From: Nocardioides sp. SLBN-35
Lineage (GTDB): Bacteria; Actinomycetota; Actinomycetes; Propionibacteriales; Nocardioidaceae
Direction: 5' to 3'
Assembly: GCF_006715725.1 (NCBI RefSeq)
Contig: NZ_VFNU01000001.1
Span: forward strand, 930,001-994,000
Length of the DNA: 64,000 bases
The notes under the pieces are model-generated. The model worked only from the letters and a program-made list of their open reading frames with translations, made no database searches and was not told the DNA's origin. Positions within the stretch are counted from its first letter, which is position 1. Each line of letters starts with the position of its first letter. Made by a program: the position numbers and the translations under genes. Shown piece after piece: positions 43,001-49,219 of the stretch.

Positions 43001-43351
43001 GCTCCCGCGAGCGCGCCGGCCACGGACGTCGACATCAACTCCATGGGCTCGCTGTTCGACATCGCCGCCCCCGCTGCTCCCGCGGCCCCGGCGCCCGCGC
43101 CGGCCGCCGCCCCGGAGCCCGAGGTCGTCGCCGAGCCGGCAGCCGAGCCGGAGCCCGAGCCGGAGCCCGAGCCGGAGCCGGAGCCGGAGCCGGAGCCGCA
43201 GACCGCGCCAGAGCCCGAGGCGGAGGTCGAGGCGGCCCCCGCCCCGGCCGCTCCCGCGGCCCCGGCCGCCCCGGCGTCGTACTCCGGCGAGGCTCACCAG
43301 CCGCGCACGGACGTCGACATCAACGCTGCGGAGTCCCTCTTCGACCTCTGA
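40013..43351 (+). CDS. membrane-bound heterodisulfide-reductase-like Fe-S protein with repetitive SLFD tail
   Basis: A 1112-residue protein. About five membrane helices at residues 1-235 (nitrate-reductase-gamma-like). Two 4Fe-4S motifs: CTECGRCQSQCPAWN (near 310) and CTNCGACVQQCPVDIEH (near 385). Two CCG domains: WVGCAGAYEDRAKK ... CPHCMNTLKNEY and HDPCFLGRHNQVY ... FCCGAGGARMW. It is homologous in layout to mycobacterial Rv0338c. The tail after residue about 725 is Ala/Pro-rich with ten (S/G)-(S)-(L/M)-F-D motifs (e.g. GGSLFDSPGSLFDTP, MGSLFDIAAP, ESLFDL at the very end) and a long (PE)n run. Likely a quinone- or thiol-linked electron carrier; partner unknown. GAGGAG precedes; a TTG 9 bp earlier is possible. 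Confidence 0.9.
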   Translation: MQIVAIVVSLAVSAVAVVLTARAVVAMLGVIKRGQPAPGRTGNPAGRTLTMLKETVLHTRMLQWTWVGILHWFAFAAFIALSTAVAAAFPQLFDPEWTIPVLGKFFLYEWVAEVLGLLGSLAIIPLIIYRLTHKPSQLGRKSRFFGSTMWQAYFVEAMVLLESSAILFIRGAEYNLAKAHGGEAAEHADGFHFPVSQFFGNLYPTGHESIGTLENIIFFIAMVKITSAMIWLIVISSNLTMGVAWHRFTAWFNIWFKREESGRTALGAVKPLTSGGKAITLDDVDDLDEDAVLGVGSIWDFSWKDILDFTTCTECGRCQSQCPAWNTEKPLSPKLMMMAMREHAYAAAGGVEGAAEKALVGSAGEGEWFYNPEGGDFVIDEDALWACTNCGACVQQCPVDIEHVDHFVDMRRYQVLVESNFPSELNGLFKGLENKGNPWNMSPTARLDWAKDLPFEVKVVGDQIEDLESVDWLFWVGCAGAYEDRAKKTTRAVAELLDLAGVSFGVLGNGETCTGDSARRAGNEFVFQGLAQQNIETLNDAKAKKVVSTCPHCMNTLKNEYRQLGLELEVIHHTQLLNRLVREGKLTPVASGAGAHNRKITYHDPCFLGRHNQVYTPPRDLLQILPGAEFAEMERSAERSFCCGAGGARMWMEETIGERINLNRTAEAVGTGADQVAVGCPFCRVMLSDGLTKMQADGEAREEVEVLDVAQMLLASVKGEQATKLLPGEGAQVTAKPAAAKATQPVETKAEPEAGDVTITEDTVVATEDVGPAAKASGGSSMFDDPGSMFDTPAAPAAPAAPEAKAAPAEGGSLFDSPGSLFDTPAAAPAPAAPAEEKSAAPAGGGSLFDEGGSLFDTPATAPEAPKPEAPKPEAPKAEAAPTADLGSGGSLFDLAAPAEAPKAEAPEAEEPKVEEPKAETPAPAAPAAPAAPAAPAPSVDLNAGGSLFDIAAPEASAPTAPAPAPVVEQAPVEAEARAEEAAVVEEAPAPTPTPAAPASAPATDVDINSMGSLFDIAAPAAPAAPAPAPAAAPEPEVVAEPAAEPEPEPEPEPEPEPEPEPQTAPEPEAEVEAAPAPAAPAAPAAPASYSGEAHQPRTDVDINAAESLFDL

Positions 43352-43409
43352 TCGCCCAGCAGTCACCGGTCACGCCCCGGCCCGCCGACACCTACCTTCC
43401 TTCGAGGGG

Positions 43410-43425
43410 TGTGATCGCGGTCACC
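43410..43425. promoter_or_regulatory. TGTGA-N6-TCACC, CRP/GlxR-like site
   Basis: Five-plus-four bases match the CRP consensus TGTGA-N6-TCACA, 20 bp before the ATG of the acyl-CoA ligase. A close relative of the sites at 37219-37234 and 49160-49175. Confidence 0.45.
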
Positions 43426-43444
43426 GGGGCGTCACCATGGGGGC

Positions 43445-45088
43445 ATGACGGACCTGTCGTACGCCGCCGGCGAGACCACCACGCCCCTCCTCGACGAGAC
43501 GATCGGGGCCAACCTCGAGCGCACCGTCGCCAGGTGGCCCGACCGCGAGGCGCTGGTCGAGGTCGCGAGCGGGCGCCGGTGGACCTGGCGTGCGTTCGAC
43601 GACGCGGTCAACGAGGCGGCCCGCGGGCTGATCGGGCTCGGGATCGCGAAGGGCGACCGGGTCGGGATGTGGGCGCCGAACTGCGCCGAGTGGACGATCG
43701 TCCAGTTCGCCGCCGCGAAGGCGGGCGCGATCCTGGTCAACGTCAACCCGTCGTACCGCACCCATGAGTTCGCCTACGCCGTCAACCAGTCCGGGCTGCG
43801 TCTTCTGCTGGCCGCGACCAGCTTCAAGACCAGCGACTACAAGGGCATGGTCGAGGAGGTCGTCGCCGCGGGCGAGGTGCCCGGCCTCGAGCAGACGCTG
43901 TACGTCGACAGCGACGACTGGCAACGGCTCGTCGACGCCGGCCGGGACCTCCCCGAGGACGTGCTCGCCGAGCGCCAGGCCGGGCTGCGGCCCGACGACC
44001 CGATCAACATCCAGTACACGAGCGGCACCACCGGCTTCCCGAAGGGCGCCACGCTCAGCCACCGCAACATCCTCAACAACGGCTACTTCGTCACCGAGCT
44101 GATCGGGTTCAGCGAGCAGGACCGGCTGTGCATCCCGGTGCCCTTCTACCACTGCTTCGGCATGGTGATGGCCAACCTCGGCTGCGTCACCCACGGCGCC
44201 ACCATGGTCATCCCGGCGCCCGGCTTCGACCCGGCGATCACGCTGCGGGCGGTCCAGGACGAGCGCTGCACGGCGGTCTACGGCGTACCGACCATGTTCA
44301 TCGCCATGCAGAACGCCCCCGACTTCGGTGCCTACGACCTCGCCACCCTGCGCACCGGCATCATGGCCGGCTCGATCTGCCCGGTCGAGGTGATGAAGCG
44401 ATGCATCCACGACATGCACATGGCCGAGGTCTCCATCGCGTACGGCATGACCGAGACCAGCCCGGTCAGCTGCCAGACCCGCGCGGACGACGACCTCGAC
44501 CGTCGTACGTCGACCATCGGCCGGGCCGCGCCGCACGTCGAGATCCGCATCGTCGACCCGGTCACGGGCGAGACGGTGCCGCGCGGCACTCCGGGCGAGT
44601 TCTGCACCCGCGGGTACTCCGTGATGCTCGGCTACTGGCCACTGGGCCAGGAGGAGGGCGACGCCAAGACCGCCGAGGCGATCGACGCCGAGGGCTGGAT
44701 GCACACCGGGGACCTGGCCGTGATGCGCGAGGACGGGTACGCCAACATCGTCGGCCGGATCAAGGACATGGTCATCCGCGGCGGCGAGAACATCTACCCG
44801 CGCGAGATCGAGGAGTTCCTCTACACCCACCCCGACGTCGAGGACGTCCAGGTCGTCGGCGTCCCCGACGAGAAGTACGGCGAGGAGCTGTGCGCCTGGC
44901 TCCGGCTGCGCCCCGGCGCCGATCCGCTCGACGCCGACGGGGTGCGCGCGTTCGCGAGCGGGAAGCTCGCCCACTACAAGATCCCGCGCTACGTGCTGCT
45001 GGTCGACGAGTTCCCGATGACCGTGACCGGCAAGGTCCGCAAGGTGGAGATGCGGGAGAGGTCCACCGAGCTTCTCGGTCTCACCTGA
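43445..45088 (+). CDS. fatty-acyl-CoA ligase (AMP-binding, FadD-type)
   Basis: A 547-residue ANL-superfamily ligase. A3: [21 protein letters not shown]5: [13 protein letters not shown]7/A8: [41 protein letters not shown]10: [17 protein letters not shown] with the catalytic Lys. It makes acyl-CoA from a carboxylate and ATP. The motif [20 protein letters not shown] fits the medium/long-chain FadD-like group of beta-oxidation enzymes. RBS GGGGG is short but adequate. A CRP-like palindrome lies just upstream. The 32-bp mirror array starts 6 bp after the stop. Confidence 0.93.
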   Translation: MTDLSYAAGETTTPLLDETIGANLERTVARWPDREALVEVASGRRWTWRAFDDAVNEAARGLIGLGIAKGDRVGMWAPNCAEWTIVQFAAAKAGAILVNVNPSYRTHEFAYAVNQSGLRLLLAATSFKTSDYKGMVEEVVAAGEVPGLEQTLYVDSDDWQRLVDAGRDLPEDVLAERQAGLRPDDPINIQYTSGTTGFPKGATLSHRNILNNGYFVTELIGFSEQDRLCIPVPFYHCFGMVMANLGCVTHGATMVIPAPGFDPAITLRAVQDERCTAVYGVPTMFIAMQNAPDFGAYDLATLRTGIMAGSICPVEVMKRCIHDMHMAEVSIAYGMTETSPVSCQTRADDDLDRRTSTIGRAAPHVEIRIVDPVTGETVPRGTPGEFCTRGYSVMLGYWPLGQEEGDAKTAEAIDAEGWMHTGDLAVMREDGYANIVGRIKDMVIRGGENIYPREIEEFLYTHPDVEDVQVVGVPDEKYGEELCAWLRLRPGADPLDADGVRAFASGKLAHYKIPRYVLLVDEFPMTVTGKVRKVEMRERSTELLGLT

Positions 45089-45093
45089 TCGCC

Positions 45094-45204
45094 GACCCGG
45101 CTCGAACTGGCGCCGATCTCCCGCCGACCCGGCAGAAAGTGTCTCGCGCGCCGAGACACTTTCTGCCGGGTCGGCGCGATTTAACAGCCACTTCGCGCCG
45201 GGTC
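45094..45204. repeat. 32-bp-phased mirror repeat array 2 (2 direct + 2 inverted copies)
   Basis: GACCCGGC units start at 45094 and 45126 (32 bp). Inverted copies end at 45172 and 45204 (32 bp). The centre, 45122-45176, is a near-perfect hairpin with 25-bp arms and a 5-nt loop (CGCGC), strong enough to terminate transcription. The array begins 6 bp after the ligase stop. It shares the unit GCCGACCCGGCAGAAAGT with the arrays at 6.8 and 55.2 kb. Confidence 0.9.
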
Positions 45205-45212
45205 GGCGGGAA

Positions 45213-45253
45213 TGACGTCACGATGGCTTGAATTTGACGTCATGATGATGTCA
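45213..45253. promoter_or_regulatory. three TGA(C/T)GTCA sites before the RHH gene
   Basis: TGACGTCA at 45213-45220 and 45235-45242 (22 bp apart) and TGATGTCA at 45246-45253 (11 bp on). They overlap or flank CATAGT (45252-45257), the likely -10. The symmetry and helical spacing suggest binding of the encoded ribbon-helix-helix protein as an autoregulator. Confidence 0.6.
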
Positions 45254-45264
45254 TAGTGGCGCCC

Positions 45265-45819
45265 ATGGACATCACTCCGTACGTCGACAGCCTCCGTCGC
45301 GACCTCCTCGCCGCCGCCGAGAGCGCGGGGGAGCAGGCGCGGGAGGTCGCCGAGCGGCTGGGCTACGCGCTGGACCCGGCGGTCCGGCTCGCGGTGATGG
45401 AGGCGATCAGCCAGGCGGCGGCCGAGATCACGGCGGCGATGCCGAGCGGTGGCGTCGACGTGCGGCTCGACGGGCGCGACCTCGACTTCGTCGTGACGGC
45501 GCCCGAGCCGGACCAGGCGATGCTGCCGCAGCAGGTGACCGGGCCGGTGCCGGCCGAGGTGCCCACCGAGGACGAGGGGCAGGCGCGGGTCAGCCTGCGA
45601 CTGCCCGAGTCGCTCAAGGCCCGCGCTGACGAGGCGGCCGCCCGCGCCGGACAGTCGCTCAACACCTGGCTGGTCAGCCTGATCCGCGGAGCCACCAGCG
45701 ACAGGGCGCTCCACGTCGACGTCGACCTGTCCAGCGTCCCGTTCGGACACGACTTCCCGTTCGGCCCGCCGTCCGCGGGCAAGCCCGGCGCCAACCGACG
45801 CCTCACCGGCTGGCTCTGA
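45265..45819 (+). CDS. ribbon-helix-helix (HicB/CopG-like) DNA-binding protein
   Basis: A 184-residue protein. The N-terminal ~100 residues are helical and Ala-rich (ITPYVDSLRRDLLAAAES, AVRLAVMEAISQAAAEITAA) with unknown role. A classic RHH/Arc-like domain follows: ARVSLRLPESLKARADEAAA RAGQSLNTWLVSLIRGA (about residues 112-149), as in HicB and CopG antitoxins. The C-terminus is a Pro/Phe-rich tail. The ATG at 45265 is 7 nt after CATAGT and lacks a Shine-Dalgarno, so it is likely leaderless. The next gene (24 bp downstream) encodes a DUF4097 protein, and this two-gene unit is seen in other actinobacteria, where it is often mis-annotated as a toxin-antitoxin pair. The TGACGTCA sites upstream suggest autoregulation. 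Confidence 0.85.
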   Translation: MDITPYVDSLRRDLLAAAESAGEQAREVAERLGYALDPAVRLAVMEAISQAAAEITAAMPSGGVDVRLDGRDLDFVVTAPEPDQAMLPQQVTGPVPAEVPTEDEGQARVSLRLPESLKARADEAAARAGQSLNTWLVSLIRGATSDRALHVDVDLSSVPFGHDFPFGPPSAGKPGANRRLTGWL

Positions 45820-45843
45820 CCAGCCTCCAGACAGGAGAAGCCC

Positions 45844-46680
45844 ATGAACGACCACGAACCCCTCCGCCAGGTCCTCGAGACCCCGGGCCCGGTCCGCCTG
45901 CACGTCGAGAACGGCCGCGGCCGGATCGTCGTCCGGGTCGCCGAGCAGGACACCACCGAGGTCGCCGTGGCCGGTGCCCGCGCGGCCGAGGTGCGGGTGA
46001 CCCAGGACGGCCGCCGCATCGGCGTCCACGCCCCGAAGCCGCGCAACGGCATCTTCGGCCGTGCCGACGAGCTCGACATCGAGGTCGTCGTCCCGCTCGA
46101 CAGCGACCTGGTCGCCCGCAGCGGCAGCGCGGGCATCACTGCCAGCGGACGGCTGATGACCGCCCGGGTCAAGAGCGGCTCCGGCACGGTCGTCCTCGAC
46201 CAGGCCACGACCGTCGTCGTCGACACCGGCTCGGGCGACGTCAGCGTCGCCGAGGTCGACGGCGACGTCCGGGTCCGCACCGGCTCCGGTGCGGTCGACC
46301 TGGGCCGTGTCGCCCGCGCCGCCTCGGTCTCCACCGGCTCCGGCGACGTCTGCCTCGGGCAGGCCCTCGGCACCGCCGTCGTCAAGACCGGCTCCGGCGA
46401 CCTCGAGGTCGGCGAGAGCACCGCCGACCTCACCAGCAAGACCGGGTCGGGCGACGTCGTCGTGCGTACGGCGCGCCGCGGCCGGATCCTCGTCAAGGGC
46501 GCCTCGACCCGGGTGCACGTCGGGATCCCCGCAGGTACGCCGGTCTGGACCGACCTCACCACCGTCTCCGGCCGGGTCAGCTCGACCCTGGCGCCGGTCG
46601 GTCAGCCCGAGCCCGGCGCCGACCATGTCGAGCTGCGCGCCACCACCGTGTCCGGCGACATCACGCTGGTTCCCGCCTGA
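45844..46680 (+). CDS. DUF4097 beta-helix repeat protein
   Basis: A 278-residue protein made of recurring TGSG(D/A)V units (VVVDTGSGDVSVAEVDGDVR, VRTGSGAVDLGRVA, VSTGSGDVCLGQALG, VKTGSGDLEVGEST, KTGSGDVVVRTARRG): a parallel beta-helix typical of DUF4097. No signal peptide or membrane helix is visible, so it should be cytoplasmic. AGGAG lies upstream of the ATG. It is the second gene after the RHH regulator and probably co-transcribed. DUF4097 proteins often accompany DNA-binding proteins or sensors; the role is unknown. The terminal VSGDITLVPA is the last repeat. Confidence 0.88.
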   Translation: MNDHEPLRQVLETPGPVRLHVENGRGRIVVRVAEQDTTEVAVAGARAAEVRVTQDGRRIGVHAPKPRNGIFGRADELDIEVVVPLDSDLVARSGSAGITASGRLMTARVKSGSGTVVLDQATTVVVDTGSGDVSVAEVDGDVRVRTGSGAVDLGRVARAASVSTGSGDVCLGQALGTAVVKTGSGDLEVGESTADLTSKTGSGDVVVRTARRGRILVKGASTRVHVGIPAGTPVWTDLTTVSGRVSSTLAPVGQPEPGADHVELRATTVSGDITLVPA

Positions 46681-46717
46681 CGGACCGCCCGGTTGACGGC
46701 GCGCCGTCGCCCTCTAT

Positions 46718-46743
46718 CCTTATCGAACAAGCGTTAGATAAGG
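46718..46743. promoter_or_regulatory. 26-bp imperfect palindrome, probable TetR operator
   Basis: CCTTATC at one end is matched by GATAAGG at the other; 10 of 13 positions pair around AACAAG/CGTT. It lies 12 bp before the Shine-Dalgarno of the NAD-dependent epimerase gene. The convergent TetR protein at 47.7-48.3 kb is the natural candidate to bind it. Confidence 0.55.
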
Positions 46744-46755
46744 ACGAGGGAGAGC

Positions 46756-47685
46756 ATGAGCGTCGCACAGCGGGTCCTGGTGGTCGGTGGCACCGGCCTG
46801 ATCGGTTCGACGGTGGCGGCCGAGCTCGCCCGTCGTGGGTACGACGTCGCGGTCGCCGGCCGCAACCGGCCCGAGGAGGGCTCGCCCGCGGCCGCGTTCG
46901 ACTGGGTCGAGGGCGACTACACCCGGCCGGGCTGGGCCGACCGCCTCCGGGGCGTCGACGCGATCGTCTTCGCCGCCGCCCAGGACATCCGCCACGTCGG
47001 CGTGCACGCCTCGGCCGAGACCTGGCAGGACGTGCAGACCGCGAGCCTGCCGGCCTTCTTCGCGGAGGCCCGGGAGGCCGGCGTACGGCGGGCGGTGCTG
47101 GTCGGCAGCTACTACCACCAGGTGCTGCCCGACCTGGTCGCCACCAACGCCTACGTCAAGGCCCGCGCCGACGCCGAGGCGGGCGTCCTCGCGCTGGCCA
47201 CCGACGACTTCGCCGTGTGCGCGGTCAACCCGCCGAACGTGGTCGGCGTCGCCCCCGGCCGCGCCCTGCACGCCTTCGCCAAGATGGTCCGCTGGGCCCG
47301 CGGCGCGATGGCCGACCGGGTGCCGGACTGCGCGCCCCACGGTGGGACCAACTACATGTCGGTGCACGCCGTCGCCGCCGCCGTGGCGGGTGCCGTCGAG
47401 CACGGCGAGTCCGGCCGTGCGTACCTCATCGGCGACGAGAACCTCACCTTCCAGGGCTACTTCCAGGCCCTGTTCGACGCCGCCGGCGCCGAGCGCACCG
47501 TCGCGGTCTGCGACGAGGACCATGCCTTCCTGCCCGACGACTTCCTGGTCGCCGGCAAGGGCGTGACGCTGCGCTACGAGCCCGACGCGACGGAGCAGGC
47601 GCTCCTCGGCTACCACCGTGGCGACATCGCGGAGACCCTGCGCACCATGGTGGCCGCGGTCGACGCGCTCCCGCCCCGGGTCTAG
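46756..47685 (+). CDS. NAD(P)-dependent epimerase/dehydratase-like (extended SDR) protein
   Basis: A 309-residue Rossmann protein with an N-terminal nucleotide motif VLVVGGTGLIGSTVAAELAR. The usual Y-x3-K is present in KARADAEAG? only weakly: VGSYYHQVLPDLVATNAYVK supplies Y and K. The chain ends with a substrate region YLIGDENLTFQGYFQALFDA. It is closer to NmrA/atypical extended SDR than to classical sugar epimerases. GAGGGAGAG precedes the ATG. The 3' end overlaps the convergent TetR gene by 4 bp. Likely controlled by that TetR through the 46718-46743 palindrome. The substrate is unknown. Confidence 0.8.
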   Translation: MSVAQRVLVVGGTGLIGSTVAAELARRGYDVAVAGRNRPEEGSPAAAFDWVEGDYTRPGWADRLRGVDAIVFAAAQDIRHVGVHASAETWQDVQTASLPAFFAEAREAGVRRAVLVGSYYHQVLPDLVATNAYVKARADAEAGVLALATDDFAVCAVNPPNVVGVAPGRALHAFAKMVRWARGAMADRVPDCAPHGGTNYMSVHAVAAAVAGAVEHGESGRAYLIGDENLTFQGYFQALFDAAGAERTVAVCDEDHAFLPDDFLVAGKGVTLRYEPDATEQALLGYHRGDIAETLRTMVAAVDALPPRV

Positions 47686-48293
47686 TGCGTGCCGTAGAAG
47701 ACCGCGAGGTACTGCTCGGCCAGCGTGTCCGCATCGCTCGCCGAGCCGGCGCGGTACCAGCGCACCGCGGTCCAGGTCGCGTCGCGCACCAGGCGGTACC
47801 GCACGTCCACCGGTACGTCGACCGCGAAGTCCCCGGCGTCGGCACTCTCGGTCAGCGCGCGCACCCACCCGGCCTCGATCGCCGCGCTCTGCTCGGCCAC
47901 GAAGTCGAAGCCCGGCTGGTCGACCAGCCGGAGGAACTCGTTCTGGTAGGTCAGCACCCAGGCCGGCCGCTCGGCGATCAGGCCGAGGGCGTGCCGGACC
48001 AGGTCGCCGACCCGCTTCCGCGGCGGTGCGTCCGCGCGGACGATCGCCTCGGTCGCCGCCGCCAGGTCGGCCAGGAACTCCCGCAGCACCGCCTCGAGGA
48101 GCGCGTCCTTGGAGGCGAAGTAGTGATACAGGCTGCCCGACTGGATCTCGGCCTCGTCCGCGATGTGCCGCACCGTCGTGTCGGCGTACCCGCGCCGCGC
48201 GAACAGAGTCGCGGCGCTGTCGAGGATCGCCTGCCGTCGTACGGCGGGATCCTCCCGCACCCGCATCCGGCGGGCCGGAGCGGGCTCGGGCAT
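47682..48293 (-). CDS. TetR-family transcriptional regulator
   Basis: A 203-residue regulator. The N-terminal HTH: AVRRQAILDSAATLFARRGY ADTTVRHIADEAEIQSGSLY HYFASKDALLEAVL, fully canonical. The C-terminal ligand domain (LADLAAATEAIVRADAPPRK, AERPAWVLTYQNEFLRLV, YRLVRDATWTAVRWYRAG) resembles KstR2-type proteins, whose ligands are CoA thioesters. Start ATG 48293 is used; a GTG one codon earlier is equivalent. It is convergent with the epimerase-like gene and divergent from an SDR gene, so it may control both. The short 38-bp divergent gap must hold its own promoter. Confidence 0.9.
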   Translation of the reverse strand: MPEPAPARRMRVREDPAVRRQAILDSAATLFARRGYADTTVRHIADEAEIQSGSLYHYFASKDALLEAVLREFLADLAAATEAIVRADAPPRKRVGDLVRHALGLIAERPAWVLTYQNEFLRLVDQPGFDFVAEQSAAIEAGWVRALTESADAGDFAVDVPVDVRYRLVRDATWTAVRWYRAGSASDADTLAEQYLAVFYGTH

Positions 48294-48334
48294 CACGCCG
48301 CGATCCTGCCAGAACCTCAGTGATCGGAGAGAGC

Positions 48335-49138
48335 ATGGAACACCGGGTCAGCATCGTCACCGGAGGAGCGGGCGGCATCGGGGGAGCGATCTCGCGCGCC
48401 CTCGCGGCCCGCGGTGACCACGTCGTCCTCAACGACATCGACCCGGAGACCGCCGCGGCCACGGCCACCGGCATCCGCGAGGACGGCGGCGCCTGCACCG
48501 TCGTCCCCGGCGACATCACCGATGACGACGTCGCCACCACCGTCGTGGCCACGGCGGCCGGGATCAGCGGCGCGATCGACGTCCTGGTCAACAACGTCGG
48601 CGACTTCCGCCCGGCCTCGCGCGACTTCGCGCACAGCACCCCCGAGCAGTGGCAGCGGCTCTACGAGGTCAACCTGCGCCACGTCCTCACGATGACGTAC
48701 GCCGTGCTGCCGCACCTGGTGGCCGGCTCCTCGATCGTCAACGTCTCGACGGTCGAGGCCTACCGAGGCATCCCGGCCAGCGCGCCGTACTCCGCCTTCA
48801 AGGCCGGCGTCTCCGCCTTCACCAAGAGCATGGCCGTGGAGCTCGGGCCGCGCGGCGTGCGGGTCAACGCGATCGCCCCCGACCTCACCGACACCGCCCA
48901 GACCTCGCGCGCGGCGATGCTGCGCGGACGCGACGAGGCGCTGGTGCCGCTGTGGCTCCCGCTCGGCCGGTTCGCCGAGGCCGAGGACCACGCGGGCGTC
49001 GTCGACTTCCTGACCAGCGACGCCGCCCGGTTCGTCACCGGCCACACCGTCCCCGTGGACGGCGGCACCCTCGCCGCGTCCGGCTGGTTCCGCCGCCGCG
49101 ACGGCAAGGGCTGGACGAACATGCCCGACCAGCCCTGA
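48335..49138 (+). CDS. short-chain dehydrogenase/reductase
   Basis: A 267-residue classical SDR. Coenzyme motif TGGAGGIGGAISRAL (T-G-x3-G-x-G), NNVGDF for the NNAG motif, catalytic Asn in NLRHVL, Ser in NVSTVEAYRG, and Y-x3-K in YSAFKAGVSAFTKSMA. C-terminal VTGHTVPVDGGTLAASGWF is the family-typical P-V-D-G-G. It reduces or oxidises a hydroxy/oxo group with NAD(P); the substrate is unknown, possibly a 3-oxoacyl or steroid-like alcohol. GGAGAGAG precedes the ATG. Divergent from TetR, which may regulate it. Confidence 0.92.
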   Translation: MEHRVSIVTGGAGGIGGAISRALAARGDHVVLNDIDPETAAATATGIREDGGACTVVPGDITDDDVATTVVATAAGISGAIDVLVNNVGDFRPASRDFAHSTPEQWQRLYEVNLRHVLTMTYAVLPHLVAGSSIVNVSTVEAYRGIPASAPYSAFKAGVSAFTKSMAVELGPRGVRVNAIAPDLTDTAQTSRAAMLRGRDEALVPLWLPLGRFAEAEDHAGVVDFLTSDAARFVTGHTVPVDGGTLAASGWFRRRDGKGWTNMPDQP

Positions 49139-49159
49139 GCCGGCCCGGCCCGGGCGACT

Positions 49160-49175
49160 GCGTGACCGGGACCAC
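49160..49175. promoter_or_regulatory. CGTGA-N6-CCACA, weak CRP/GlxR-like site
   Basis: Deviates from TGTGA-N6-TCACA at two bases; 45 bp before the secreted hydrolase gene. Listed because two better copies precede genes at 37.3 and 43.4 kb. Confidence 0.25.
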
Positions 49176-49219
49176 AGGTGCCTCGTTACCCGTGAGTACG
49201 CCACGGGAGGGGACCACCC

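Noticed and set aside
45265..46680. Toxin-antitoxin system of HicAB type
   Set aside because: There is an RHH protein, but the partner is a DUF4097 beta-helix protein, not a HicA-like or other known toxin.
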